From Dasyornis broadbenti (Eukaryota; Chordata; Aves; Passeriformes; Dasyornithidae), in the NCBI GenBank assembly GCA_013397935.1, contig VZRN01001168.1:1-64000 (forward strand): a DNA stretch of 64,000 nt, given 5' to 3'. A program made the position numbers and the translations under genes. Below the pieces are notes generated by a model. The model had not been told where the DNA came from, did no database searches, and was given only the letters and a program-made list of their open reading frames with translations. Positions within the stretch are counted from its first letter, which is position 1. Every line of letters begins with the position of its first letter. This document shows positions 1 through 12,509 of this stretch, piece after piece.

Positions 1-2080
1 GCTGTTTTTATGTCCAAAATGTAAAGACGGAAGAAAACTCTACATCTAAGAAATTATTTATCCTTTAACCTATAGGCACATGAACTGGAAAGATATGAGT
101 AATACATACTCAGAGGTATTTCAGAAACATATCAACTCAAAGTCGAACAATTTAAATACTTAAAGGTTTATTAAGTGATCTGACACCTCCACATTGTCTA
201 CTAGGCAAACAGTATTATTTGGGACATGGATAAGAAATGGAGTTGTGCAGTCAGGAGAATGAAAGACTCAAAAAACTTGACTACAAGACTAGACTTGGAA
301 CCAAAGGTACCAAACATAACAACTGCAAAAAAAAACCACCTTAAAATGGGAAATTAAAGAAGTCCTTCTGCCTCACTAAAATAAGCCTCGGAGCCTGCTG
401 TCTCCTACATATGTGAGGCATCACTTCAAAACATGCAGTGGTCTTCCCTACAGTGCTTAAGCAAATCCCAATGACCACGTGTGAACTAGCCATAAGGAAA
501 TGCCCTAACTGAGAGTCTTGGTAGTGTCAACACTCCTTCAAATCAGTCTAACCCTAGTCAATACATTTCAGTCCCTTATCCTGCTATTGAACAATGTTGT
601 CATGCATTCCAGCATCTTAAAAGTGAAATTATCAAAATTCATTGTGGAATTATTCAATTTTTTATTATTGTTAATAAAACTACTACTACCCCGGAACATT
701 GTAAATTATCTTTCACTCAAAATATTTCTTGTTTTCAAGCAAGATAGGATATTTTAATAAAGTATATGTAAGGTCAATGAGCAGAGGTACAGGTTAAGAT
801 TGAACTGAATAATTTTAGCATTATTTTCTTTCCTTGCAGCCCAACAATTTATGCAGACTAGTCTATATGTAAAATTCAAAATGTCTTAAGTTACTTTTAC
901 TGGAAAACAGGATGTGAATTTGGAAACTGAGTTACCCTTTAACCATTTCAAATTATATAATGCGCCACACAAGTGGTAGAAACCCTTTTTTCTACATGGA
1001 GATCCATGACTCTCATTCATCCACACTTCCAAGGCAGTCATTTGCTCAACGTACATATGCAATTCATTAAGGTCATAATTTATCCCCAAAATTAGAGCAC
1101 ATCAGTTTAGTAAGTACTTTAGCACCTTTGTCTTCTGCTGTCCATTGAGTCTTTCCACTCTAGCCATACTATGTAGTCCAGAAAAGTGCAGATAATCCTC
1201 CTAATTGGTACTAAAAATGTTTCAGAGAAAAAACAGATGCTTTGGCAATATCAGGTAAGTTTCTAACTTTTCCAGTGGTGTACGACAGCATCACTGTGTT
1301 TTGCTAACATTCAAGTTTGTACAAAGATAATTCAGGGGCTCCGACCTAGTGCTAAGTAGTGCCACTTAAATATACATTTCTCAGTATCTAGTTACTACTA
1401 AATTCTTGCATTTCTACTTTATGAATATAAATTCATGAGGTCAAAAGTCTTTTAATAAATGTCATACATTTAATAAAAAATTATATGTAATTTTTATTCA
1501 GTCACATTTCTTCATCTGACAGGCTATTGGTTTTGTAATTTTAGCTATGTCTTTATTATTCTTCCCTATAATTCCTCTAGGTTTTGGTTTTTTTCTTTCC
1601 AAAGACATCATATTTTATCACATGTAATAGTATCAAGAGTTTTCACAGTGGGATTTACATTTAGATTTGGCACAAAATAGACAATTCCTAAGGCAACCTA
1701 TAATTCCAATCCATTAGGCTAATGTATTGCAGCTGCTGTGAACAGTGGGCATGTCATCTTTAGTATAATGACATCTGGTACAGCACAGAAAATTAAAAAA
1801 AATAAACTGATAAATTACTCTGCATCTAAACATCACAGTCATTTTCACTCTCTTCCCTCACCCCCATTCTCAACATAGTCTGTTGTATGTGTGGGTAAAA
1901 TGTTTGGGGGAGTTTTAACTGTTTCTTTTTACAGCTGGTGGAATCTTCTCTTAAAGAGTTCTGGCCAGGTGCATAGAGCTCACCTGTAATGTATATATAC
2001 GTAATCAGCATTCAATGGTTATCAATTAGGGGCTTTTTGAGAAACTACTAAGAATTGACATAATTTATTAAAACCACTTA
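1..2080. other. AT-rich non-coding DNA, nothing recognised
   Basis: No repeat family, RNA gene or credible coding exon is visible. The short open frames here (under 80 codons) have no domain-like composition and no splice or start context worth noting. It ends where a CR1 fragment begins. Confidence 0.6.
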
Positions 2081-2254
2081 TTGGGATTGTTCAGCCTGGA
2101 AAAGAGAAGGCTCCAGGGTGACCTAATTGTGACCTGAAGGGAGACAACAAGATGGAGAGAGACTATTTACGAGAGCCTGCACTTTTCTCACCAGGAAAAA
2201 GAGGAATGATTTCACAATGACAGAGGGCAGGGTTAGATTGACAATATCAGATAA
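2081..2254 (+). mobile_element. CR1: CR1 LINE fragment, 5' half of a split element
   Basis: The sequence begins TTGGGATTGTTCAGCCTGGA and continues through the stretch typical of the last ~450 bp of chicken-repeat-1 LINEs (AGAAGGCTCCAGGGTGACC, then GGGCAGGGTTAGATTG). It stops abruptly at about 2250 and the same CR1 resumes at about 3332, so this is the upstream part of one element interrupted by the LTR at 2255-3331. CR1 elements are non-LTR retrotransposons, usually 5'-truncated, and this one keeps no coding capacity. Internal gaps relative to the usual CR1 3' region point to an old copy. Confidence 0.85.
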
Positions 2255-3331
2255 TGTCATGGTTTGAACACCGGGCAAACGCCAGGCACCCATGACAGCT
2301 GCTCACTTGCTCTCCCCTACCCTATCTGGGCAGAAGAGAGGAAAAAAATTCAACAAAGCAGTCATGAGTCGAGATAAGGGCTGGGAGAAAACACTTCAAG
2401 GGCAAAACATGCTCAACTTCAAGTTGCAAAGTAAATTTATTAATTATTAACAGAGTCAGGGGAGGATAAGGAGATGTAAAATAAGCCCTTAAAGACACCA
2501 TTCTTCCCCCCTAACCACCTCCCTCCTTCCCACTAACAGTGCAGGGGGACAGGGTGTGGGGGTTTGGGTCACTTCACCACTGAGGTCTTTCTTCTACTGC
2601 TCAGGGAGAGTTCTCCCCCTGCTTCATCATGGGGTCCCTCCCATGGGAGACAGTTCTCAGTGAACTCCTCCAACATGGTCCAATCTCATGAGCAACAGTC
2701 ATCCCAAAACTCCTGCAACATGAGTCCCCTCACAGGCAGACAGTCCTCCCAAAACTGCTGTGGCGTGTCCCACATCAACAGGGTGCAGTCCTCCAAGAAC
2801 AGGCTGCTCCAGCCCGGAAACAGGGGCTCCTTCTCTTGTCTGGGTCTCCCACTAGAACACAGCCTCCTCCAGGCATCCACCCACTCCAAATGTGGGCACC
2901 TCCCCCACAGGCTGCGAGTGGGTCTCTGCATCCTCCATGGACCTTGTGGGTTGCAAGGGGACATCCTGCTCCACCGTGGTCTTCACCATGTCTTGCAGAG
3001 GAATCTCAGCTCCAGCGCCTGGAACACCTCCTCCCCTCCTCCACTGACCTTGGTGTCTCCATATTGTTTCCCTCACATATTCTTACCTCCTCCTCCTCCT
3101 CTCGCTAGAAAAAACTGCGTGCACATTTGTTGTGATTTTTTCTTTAAAATGTTATCACAGAGGTGTTACCACCATCTGTAATTCGCCCAGCCTTGGCCAG
3201 TGGCATGTCCATCTTCACAGCCATCAGGGATTGGCTCTGCTGGCCATGGTGGAAGCTTCCAGCAGCTTCTCACGGAAGCCATCTTTGTGGCCCCCCCACT
3301 ACGAAAAACTGGGCCAAGCAAAACCAACACT
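2255..3331 (-). mobile_element. Solo LTR of avian endogenous retrovirus, ~1.08 kb (copy 1)
   Basis: Read on the minus strand this has the organisation of a long avian retroviral LTR. It ends near GGTTCAAACCATGACA, a CA terminus at 2255. A poly(A) signal (AATAAA, seen as TTTATT at 2436-2441 on the plus strand) lies ~180 bp before that end, and the T-rich U5-like tail is one I associate with passerine LTRs. The whole segment aligns end to end with 38232-39281, same strand, with many substitutions and small indels. No internal gag/pol/env sequence is present, so it is a solo LTR left by recombination between two LTRs. It sits inside a CR1 (halves at 2081-2254 and 3332-3540). The outer end reads AGTGTTGG on the minus strand rather than TGTATTGG as in copy 2, so the terminus has mutated. 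No clean target duplication is visible here. Class (ERVL-like versus other) is my inference. Confidence 0.8.
2436..2441 (-). promoter_or_regulatory. LTR polyadenylation signal (AATAAA)
   Basis: Plus-strand TTTATT is AATAAA on the minus strand, in the position expected for the R region of the minus-strand LTR. The same hexamer is kept at the homologous site of copy 2 (38406-38411), which supports the assigned orientation. Confidence 0.6.
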
Positions 3332-3540
3332 ATTAGAAAGAATTTCCTGTGAGGGTGGTGAGGCAGTGGTGCAGGTTGCCCAGAGAAGCTGTGGCTGCCC
3401 CATCCCTAGAAGTGCTCAAGACCATTTTGCATGGAACTCTGAGCAACTTGGTCTAGTGAAAGGTTTCCCTGCCCACAGCAGGGTGTTGGAACTAAATGAT
3501 CTTTAAGGTCTCTTCCAACCGAAACTGTTCTAAGATTCTT
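3332..3540 (+). mobile_element. CR1: CR1 LINE fragment, 3' half of the split element
   Basis: It resumes at ATTAGAAAGAATTTCCTGTG and runs through CR1 landmarks: GGTGGTGAGGCAGTGGTGCA, CCCATCCCTAGAAGTGCTCA, GGTCTAGTGAAAGG, then GATCTTTAAGGTCTCTTCCA and the degenerate terminal repeat TTCTAAGATTCTT. Joined conceptually to 2081-2254 it is one CR1 3' end in one orientation, which shows that the LTR between them inserted later. Confidence 0.88.
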
Positions 3541-5447
3541 AATTTCTACTTTTAAAAACTTTCACCACAAAATCTGCAACATTTCCTTTTGGCAGAAGAT
3601 GGACCATTAGCAAATCATTCATGAATTCATTTGGATTAATTTTCACTTCTTTCTGCTGAAAGAGTCAATGTCAACATTTTCTACCTTGTCAGAGTGCCTT
3701 TGCCAGACTATCAGACTTTATATCTCCAGACTGTCTTGTTGATATTTATTTTAAATGGTGTATTATATATTCTGAGAGATAGATTGAGAAAAAACAAATG
3801 ATGCTTTCCTAATCTATTAGGTAAGGTACCTTCACAGTACAGGGTCAAGTCTCTACATTATTGCAGCAAGGAAAGGCACTTAGTCACACAAAGATAGAAT
3901 GAGCACTAACATCAAGATCAGGAAGGTTCCCAATGAAGTCGGCAGAAAAAAATCCAAATTCTGAACATCAACTGCTGTAACTCTCTGAACAATCATTCAT
4001 TTTTGTGCTAGTATGATAATTTATGCCAGTATCTGTGAGTGCAATGGCAAATCTGGATGCATTCTGTAAAGCGTTTCAAAGAGCCACTACACAGCTTGCT
4101 AACTAAGCCCTTCTGCTTGGTTAGGTTGTCTTATCTTGCTTCAAGATCTTGTACTCTGAAATGTGAACGATGATAACAGCCTGACAGCAGGGAATTCTTC
4201 TTCTTCAGTAAATCTTTCACTGAGAAATTATTTTCAAACCCATACATTGAGGAGAGAAAAGATTGTGAGAGAAGATGCCCTTTAACTTTATTAAGAAAAC
4301 ATTTAAAAAGGAGTCTGGCTATAAAATAGGAGAATGGTTATAAAATATTTAGAAAACAATGACAACAATAAAAATATTCATTTGAGCATATTAATTCAAG
4401 CCCTAGGACTTTGGCATTTACAATTTCAGCCACAAGAGAGCTTCCCAGGGAAGCCAGAAGCATTGATAGCTACAGTTTGTGATGATTCATATAGGTTAGC
4501 TCTAATCCCTTTTTCTAACATTTTCCTAAAAGAATACAGATTTTCCACTGTAAAATTATTCTATTGAATTCTATTCTAATGACACCAGTTTTGACTTTAT
4601 GCAACTTCTTTTATATTTCTCAAAAATTGGTAAAGGTGTTGCAAGACAAACATACTTCTTGCATATTTATTTTAAAGAAACTAATTCAAATTACCTCAGA
4701 ATGAAACTGTGGAAGAAGTAGTTAATTTCTTGGTGATTATATTACAAATGTTTAATAAATTATTTTTTTAGAAAAGAGTCTGCTGAGACATATTTAATCA
4801 GATTGTAATATAACCCCATGTATTACATTCTTAATCACATTGTATCATTTAGTTAATTTAGTTTGTACTTCAATTATTAAAATTCATGATTTATACTTAT
4901 GAAATTAAAATGATCAAACACACTTGATAGAGCCAGTTTTAGAAATAGATTAAGTCATTTTCTACTATCATGTAATTATGTTAACACTAGGGTTCATTTT
5001 AATTACGCCGGAGAGCTACAGAAAAGTTGGAACACTTTGTATCAAATACAAGTAGAATGGTAAATTACAAAAACAACTACAGCAATTTATTTATAAATAA
5101 GGAACCAAAAATATCCATGACCTAGAAAATACTTTTGCCTATACATTAGATTCACTTCACATTTGTCCATTAAATAAACATCATCTTTTTTCACAAGAAC
5201 ATTTGTGAAGCTAGAGATATATAGCCCACTTTACTTCCATGCAGCAAATGCTTATGCAGCAGTAGTACCCTAGGGCTACACTGGGAACATTGTTCCAGAT
5301 CAGCCAGAGTATAAGGCTTGACCATTTCCATCCCATTTCTAGTTGTACCAGTACACCTTGAAAAGAAAAGGGATAGAACAACAACCAACAAAACAATTCA
5401 ATCAAAACAATATTTTTGTGAACCTACACTGAATACACCTTAGCATT
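3541..5447. other. AT-rich non-coding DNA, nothing recognised
   Basis: No repeat family or gene recognised. The part from ~4660 to 5000 is very AT-rich with many TAAT/ATTA words and no simple-sequence periodicity. Confidence 0.55.
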
Positions 5448-5872
5448 ATCATAGAATCATAGAATAGTTTGGGTTGGAAGGGACCTTAAAGATCATCTCA
5501 TTACAATACCCTGCCATGGACAGGGACACCTTCCACTAGACCAGGTTGCTCAGAGCTCCATCCAACCTGCCTTGGACACTTCCAGGGATGGAGCATCCAC
5601 AGCTTCTCCAGGCAAACTGTGCCAGGGCCTGACCACCCTCATAGGGAAGAATTTCTTCCTAACATCTAACCTGAACCTACCCTCTCAGTCTGAAGCCATT
5701 CCCCTTTGTCCTGTCACTCCAGGCCCTTGTAAATAATCTCTCTTCATCTTTCCTATAGGCTCTCTTCAGGGACTGAAAGGCTACAATTAGGGCACCCCAA
5801 GGCCTTCTCTTTTCCAGCTGAACAATCCCAATTCTCTCAGCCTTTCCTCACAGGAGACAAGCTCTAATCTTT
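5448..5872 (-). mobile_element. CR1: CR1 LINE 3' end
   Basis: On the plus strand it starts TCATAGAATCATAGAATAG followed by GGGTTGGAAGGGACCTTAAA, the reverse complement of the CR1 3' terminus with its ATTCTATG tandem units. It continues through GGGACACCTTCCACTAGACC, GGTTGCTCAGAGC, GAATTTCTTCCTAACATC, CCCCTTTGTCCTGTCACTCC and GAACAATCCCAATTCTCTCA. About 425 bp of the 3' region are present, 5'-truncated as is usual for CR1. Conservation is high, so this is one of the younger CR1 copies in the window. Confidence 0.95.
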
Positions 5873-8800
5873 TTTCAGTAACATCCTCACAAAGGCAGGA
5901 TAATCTTGGGCTATAAGCCACAGAAACTGCTAGCAAAGGTACTAATGGGATAAGTCAGTATGGACTATGTGATTACTACCAGAAGGACACAGGATTGCCC
6001 AGAGCAGGGACAGATGCACCGAGAGTTCCTTCTTCACTGCAGACTAGAGAATTGTTCTGTGAATTTAGGGAAAGAGCAGATAGAACCATAAGAAAATAAG
6101 GTTGGAAGGGGCATATAGGTGTAGGCATTTTTTATTAGAGGCATATAATAAAACCTCTTCATTAAAATGGAGTTAACTTCTATTAGATCACATTCATCAA
6201 CACATCACACATTCTATTAGAACACATTCATCAACACCTTTCCTGTACTTCAAGGACACAAAACTCAGAGGATTTTAACTGCTTCCTAACAGCAGGTTTT
6301 TTGGCAGAGATTTAATAGGAATTGTTTAACTTGTAATCATTTCCCATAATTACGTTCAGAACACTGGGAATGACCCACCAGTACATACACAAACCTAAAT
6401 TGTACTTTTATTCTCTGATGTTATTCTGTAATAATATTCTGTAGTAATTGTTCGTGTTATGCATAAAATATTTACTTTGCTCCTATGAAAGCAATACACC
6501 TATTTCTAGGAGCAAGGAAGCACAGAATTATGAGGGGAAGGTCCTTGGTTCTGCTATGTCAATTTAGGGATCAAACAGAAGCACCCAAAATAAAGCATAC
6601 CTGTTCTCCATTCTGAGTACAAACAGTAGAAAAGAACAGTCATCTCTGAAGGGATCCATTCACCAACATCTGAGTCATGTCCTAGAAATTCTTGTCTTTG
6701 TCACAGAAGGGAAATACAATAAGTGTGTCTGAAGTTAGACACCTATTCAGAAGACCTGAGTTTTCTAAGAAAAACACAGACTTAAAAAAACTTAATTTTA
6801 TAGTAAAATAATTACTTAGTAAATACACCTTTAGGTCCATGCAAAACAAACAGCACAGGTTTCTACCCAGAAGAAAAATAATCTATTGCCTGTATTCCAC
6901 ATCACTGTAACATTACAAATACACGGGCACATTTGGAGATAAAAGTCTCCCTAAGCAGGTAAAATGCTGCAAAATGGCTTCTTGAGACACAGAGATTGGG
7001 TGCACACAAATGGATCAGAAAAGTCCCTGGTCAGACGCTATATTGGAGGAGAAGGAGGACACAAAGAGGTTTGGAACCTCAATTCAAGTTTGGAACTGAA
7101 ACACAGGAAACTGCTGCCATATTAAAAAACCATTTTCTCAAGCAGGTTGCCTTATCACCTGCATCTTAAGCATGACTGAGTCATGAAGTAACCATGATGG
7201 ATCTGAAAAGAAAGGAGATACAAAGGGAATACACTGGTATGAAGAGCTCCCTAAAAATAAGGTTGAACCGTACCAAGTATTTTAATCACAGTGCAAATAA
7301 TACAAAGATATGTGTTGCGTTAAGACATCTATTAATAAATGTCAGCCTGTGCCAACTGACAAGTGACAACATGAGCATAGTCCACTGAATGATTCTTTTA
7401 TAATACTGAATCTCACCGACTTTGGATCAGAAACCAGAATGTCAGTAGAGCATGTAATATCATACAGGCCTCTGCTTTGATTGCTGATCATTGCCAGATC
7501 ACTGACTTGAAACTGCAGGCCCTGGCTATGCAGGCACTAAAATATTCTTCTGTCCACACCCACTTCAGCCTGACTCTTCACTTATAGCCCCTCAAAATAA
7601 ATCTGGTGAATATGCATCCTTACAGTTACTGCACAGCTTGAGGAATATCTTGACCTGAGGAATTATTTAACAAAGGCAAAGCAATTCTAGAAAATAAATG
7701 TTTTTTCCTAAAGCACATTTTTCTTCCTTGTACTAATAGTAATGCTTTACAAGATAGTTGCATGAATTTAGCGGTCACTGATGGGTGCCATTGCATATAC
7801 AAACTAAGAACTTCTTCCCTTTTATGTTAATAGAGCATTAAGAGTAAAAATTATTCTCTTTTCATAAGTATGCAGTGGAATATATGTCTCACACATCATC
7901 ATCTAGGTACAATTCTATACAACTGAAAGCAAAAAGCAAAAAAAAATATATTTTTCTAGCTCTCCCTTTATTCCCTAGATAGGGGATTTATTCTGACCAT
8001 GGTAGCAGGTAATTTATTATTTTGTTGCTGCAGAAACAGACAGCTGAAAAGGGGTTTTGAAATGGAAATCGTGACATTTACTGAGAAATAATCTCATACC
8101 GCCATTTACAGGAAGCAGGTGGTAGCTGTTTACCACTGGAGACAGATGGAAGTCCTGCAGTCGAGTTATTTTTTTCTGTTAGATAAATTAGCTTAAATGA
8201 TTCAAGCATTTTCCCCCTGCTTGATTAGTGCTTTGTGCAAATTTAAGTATTTAAAGACTGGTTTACTATTGAGCAAAATGTTGCACAGCTCATACTGTTT
8301 TTCCTTTCTGAGCCTCCATGAATCAGATTTAGCTCTTATAAAGGATATAATAACTATTTAATATCTCCAAAGGTGATGCTGCATATTTGCCCTCGCAAGT
8401 AGCATTATGAAAAATTCCACTCATGTTAATGTGGAAAAAAGGATTATCTTCCAACCAAGCACTCTTCCATAAAACCCTACCCCAAGTGCCACAGCCTGTC
8501 CATGGCAGCTGGGAGGATGGACCAGTGACAGCAACCACACACACACTCTTTGCTGTCTCAACCCTATGCTTAGCATTTCCATCAATGAAGAATTTTAACC
8601 TCTCTGTTTAAACAAGCAATTTTCAAAACACAAATCCAGTATCTCCAGAGCTGCCACACAGTTTATAGCACAATAAGACCACCTCTAATGTCTCCTCTGT
8701 TTATGAATATGTCTTATGCTAAAAAAAGTTTTCTTCCATGGTTTTTCAATGGTCTTTTTTCACTAGTTCTGTCATCTCTTAGAGAAAAACAGTGTTAACA

Positions 8801-8947
8801 GAGATATTTTATTTTTTTGTCTGAGTATTTGGATGTCTGTATAAAGTACCTTCCTCCTCACCCTAGTACTTCATTTTAAGTTTTCCTTGCTCTCATAGCA
8901 CACATTACACTGTTTTCCTTGGGGTGATATATTTTCCTCCCTATTGG
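5873..8947. other. Non-coding DNA between two CR1 copies; one short tandem duplication
   Basis: Mostly unrecognised. A ~34 bp unit is duplicated in tandem at about 6178-6245 (TTCTATTAG then CACATTCATCAACAC, twice). Around 6085-6115 the string AAGGTTGGAAGGGG resembles a CR1 3' terminus but is too short to call. No coding exon is supported. Confidence 0.5.
6178..6245. repeat. 34 bp tandem duplication
   Basis: TTCTATTAG(A/T)(T/A)CACATTCATCAACAC-like units start at 6178 and 6212 with small differences (TTAGATCACATTC versus TTAGAACACATTC). It looks like a simple local duplication with no element around it. Confidence 0.7.
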
Positions 8948-9240
8948 TCACAGAATCATAGAATGCTTTTAGTTGGAAAGGCCTTTGAAGATCATCCAGT
9001 TCCACGCCTGCCATGGGCAGGGACACCTTCCGCTAGACCAGGTTGCTTCAAGCCCCATCCAGCTTGACTTTCGACATTTCAGAGATGGTGCAGCCACAGT
9101 TTTTCTGGGCAATCTGTTCCAGGGCCTCACGACCTTCATAGGGAAAGATTTCTTCCTAATATTTAATCTAACCCTGCTCTCTTTCTGTTTGAAGCCATTC
9201 CCCTTTGTCCTGTCACTCCCGGCCCTTGCTTTTCTCCATG
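8948..9240 (-). mobile_element. CR1: CR1 LINE 3' end
   Basis: The plus strand reads CACAGAATCATAGAATGC, then GTTGGAAAGGCCTTTGAAGA, GGGACACCTTCCGCTAGACC, GTTCCAGGGCCTCACGACC, GATTTCTTCCTAATATTTAA and CCCCTTTGTCCTGTCACTCC. This is the reverse complement of the last ~290 bp of CR1. It has the same orientation and subfamily look as the copy at 5448-5872, but it is truncated earlier at its 5' side and more diverged. Confidence 0.93.
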
Positions 9241-12200
9241 TCAACTCTCTATTAATGTCAGATCTTTATAATTCTAATACAAGTTGATCAAATCAGGCAT
9301 TCTTCCGTACTGTTTAACACATAAAGAAAATCCAAAAGTGTGTTTCAAGGGGTCTTCTTTTTACTTTTCACTGCCCCATCTCTTATCTCATCTATGTTCT
9401 AACAGTGATAGCGGCAATGTAATTTGTTTCGGCCATAGTTTGATGACTAAGACTTTTATGTGTGAATACAGCACACATTACAAAAGAAAAGTAAGTATGC
9501 AAACTATTAATGTGAAATACAGGATGAAAACTAGATTAAGGTTTCTAGCAATTGGTAGTATAAGTGTAACAAAAATTTTCTTCCTGGTAAGCTACAGCAC
9601 AGCAGAGAAAAAATCTAGCAATAGAGTCAAAGATGCAACTTGATACAGTTATGAATCATGATGAGATTCCATGTCATAGCATAAGACTTGACTCACTGGT
9701 TCAAAAATCCAGTTCTACAATCCCACCAGTTGTGGTTATAGTAGAAGAAAGGTCCACTAAATTTGTTATTCTATAGCTCCATGGATTTCTTTTGCAATCA
9801 AATCTTTGAAAATTCTTTATCTTCAGAAATGCTCTATATCACATGTGAGTCTCATGGAAAAATTCTCAGTATATTTCTAGTGTTATGCATTTTTTAACAC
9901 AGGAAAGCAGGAAATGTCACTGCACAGGGCATGCTTTCATGTATAGAGGGTAAAGGTAGTCATCTAATAATTTCAGCATTTTGCAATGCAATATTTTATT
10001 TTTAATATTTTTAAAGGAACATAGACAACCTACATAAAACATTTTAAATAGGGCTGAAAAAGTATTAGAAATTACTTACTCTGCTAAAAATACAATTTCA
10101 ATTAGATCACAAAGGTGATCAAAAGTAGATCTGGAATTGACAAAAATATTGCTAACTATTTTTAATATATACTACTCATAATATATATTAAAGAATTATA
10201 GTATGATTGTGTTATTTTGTGTATTATCTAAAATACTGTGATACATTCAGAGTGAATTCTTATGAAAAACTATGTAGGTCAATATAGGAACAACAGAACA
10301 CTCCTTTTAGTAACCATTATTGAGACATTGCCTTCTGGCATTTGTCAGTGCAGGTACAGATTTACAATCAACTCTGCACCTATACTCCCCTCTCTTCCTT
10401 GCAAATTTGATCAATACTGGATATTGTAGAGTTATGGTCTCTCAGAGTTTCACTGCTTTCCATTATAAGCAGCATTACTGTTCACTCTTGTTAACAATAT
10501 CAGATAAAAGCAGGGGAAGAAAAAAGTCAAGAATGAAGATTAATCTGAGGACAGTAAGTAGATGTCAGTTTGCAGAGATGTGCAGTTCATAGTCACCAAG
10601 GTCCTTAGGAACTAATTTTTAGACAGGTAATTACTCAGCATGGTTAAAACTACCAACAAGATTAAATACATTACTGAACTGTGAATTTCATATTTCTCAT
10701 AATCAGATGCTTAAGTTTTTCATGTGCTTATTTTTGAAGACCAGAAAAATTATTTTCACTTCTGACTTTGTACTCCATATTTGTTATCATTCTAAGAATA
10801 GAAGGAGTGACATTTTAATCTGCCTCAATATGAGATAAAAATCAGTTACAATAAATCAAGATGTATGGTAACATAAGAGAGAACACTTAAGAAAATAGAT
10901 AATAGAATATAAATGTGAGAAACTATGCATAAAGCATCAGAAAAAGAAAAACTAATTCCCATTAAAAAAAGCATAATTGCTCTTTTGTATGTATGTTTCA
11001 GAAAAAAAGGATAGTTCATATTCATAGAATATCATCATACATTTTTGTTTTATCTCTCACAGATATTGACACAATAACTATTTGTATTTATTCTAAACCT
11101 TATTTATGATCCCTTACCTCTGCATTCCATATACTCTGCAATTACATGACAAAAAGAGATCATATTTAGGAGTACTCACTAAGTAATTAAAAATCTAAAT
11201 AATTACATTTCAAGATGTTGGAAAGATAATTAGGTTTTACACAGGTTGTTAGTTTGGATTCTTGTCCAATTTTCACCAACATGAATTTATAATAAAGCTA
11301 CCTATTTCATAGTGAATGTGCACTAAGCAAGTAGAAACAGAAACTGTGGGTTTGTACTTTCTGGTTTTGTAGCTGCAGTAATAAATTTTGTTTTCATCAC
11401 AAGTTTGTCATAATTTTTTTGTCTATTTGTTATAAATATTTGTGTCATTCACACAAGTGATTAATTTTAGCCAGTATCCAAAAGACAGAAAAAGATCATT
11501 GAAAAGTGGAAACTGACTAAATATTTTATATTCTCAGAAGTGTTGTGACACTCTTTTAGACATGTCTTTCTTAGAAACTTGAAGGGTCAAATTTAATTCA
11601 GTACATTTTACTTCCTGTTCAGTATAAAGAAGCTTTCTGAAAATTTCGTGTCTATATAGTGGCAATTAGGCTACACTACAGTTATTTTTAAAACCTTATT
11701 AAAACATTGGCTACCACAAACTAAATATTCCCTGTTGCAACATCACACAGCACTTGTCTGTTGGAAGCCATCTGTGGTGATTCTTAAATCTGCCTAAGGC
11801 AGCCAATAATAATGTCAGAAGAATCCTATGAATAAATGATCCTATCAAGACCATTTAAATTTCTCCACCAAAGCAACTAATGTTATATTATATTTCCTTT
11901 CCACTTAACATTCCCAATCTCAACTAAAAGTAAGTAACTGCAGCTTTGGTATTTTTAAATCTTTATTGAATTAAAAATAGCCAAATAATAAACATTTTAC
12001 TGAAGTCTATATGAGCAGCAGCCTTAATTTCATACAGGAACAAGAGCATAAAGCATGTTTCCAGCCCAAGTAAACCAAGAGTAGTTGTCAACATACTCCA
12101 AAACTAGTAGTCCTATGACACCATCATTGCAAGTTTAGAGATTTGGTTTTTATCATATCCATCAGACATTTAAGGATAATTCCATTCCTTAATTTCACCA

Positions 12201-12509
12201 TAAAATACGAGTTTTCAATCTGTAGGTAGCAAAGGGTTACATATTAAGCTTAAACTATCGTTCAGGCCACAGGGAGAAGCAGAAGTTCATTCAAGAAAGT
12301 AAATAATGTATTTATAGTCAGGTGAAATATCAGAGCTATTGTTAAGTGTTGTGTTTGGTGATTAGGTTGGAGTTTTTATGGCGTTTACCTTGACAAGTGG
12401 TAAGATCAAGAGACACAAGATGTTTCAAGAGTCATCAGCAAATTAGCTGTTCTCTGGGAGTTTTTAAAATGACTTGTTGAATAAAGTTTGTAACTTACAG
12501 CAAACCATT
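9241..12509. other. AT-rich non-coding DNA, nothing recognised
   Basis: No repeat family, RNA or coding exon recognised. The region around 9980-10240 is strongly AT-rich. Confidence 0.55.

Noticed and set aside
2564..3181. 205-codon plus-strand open frame
   Set aside because: It is antisense to the LTR at 2255-3331, overlaps open frames on both strands, and is not preserved in the homologous LTR at 38232-39281.
6085..6115. Possible short CR1 3' tip (AAGGTTGGAAGGGG)
   Set aside because: It is too short and has no adjoining CR1 sequence.
6178..6245. CRISPR-like direct repeats
   Set aside because: There are only two units with no spacer series, and the context is a vertebrate genome; it is a simple tandem duplication.
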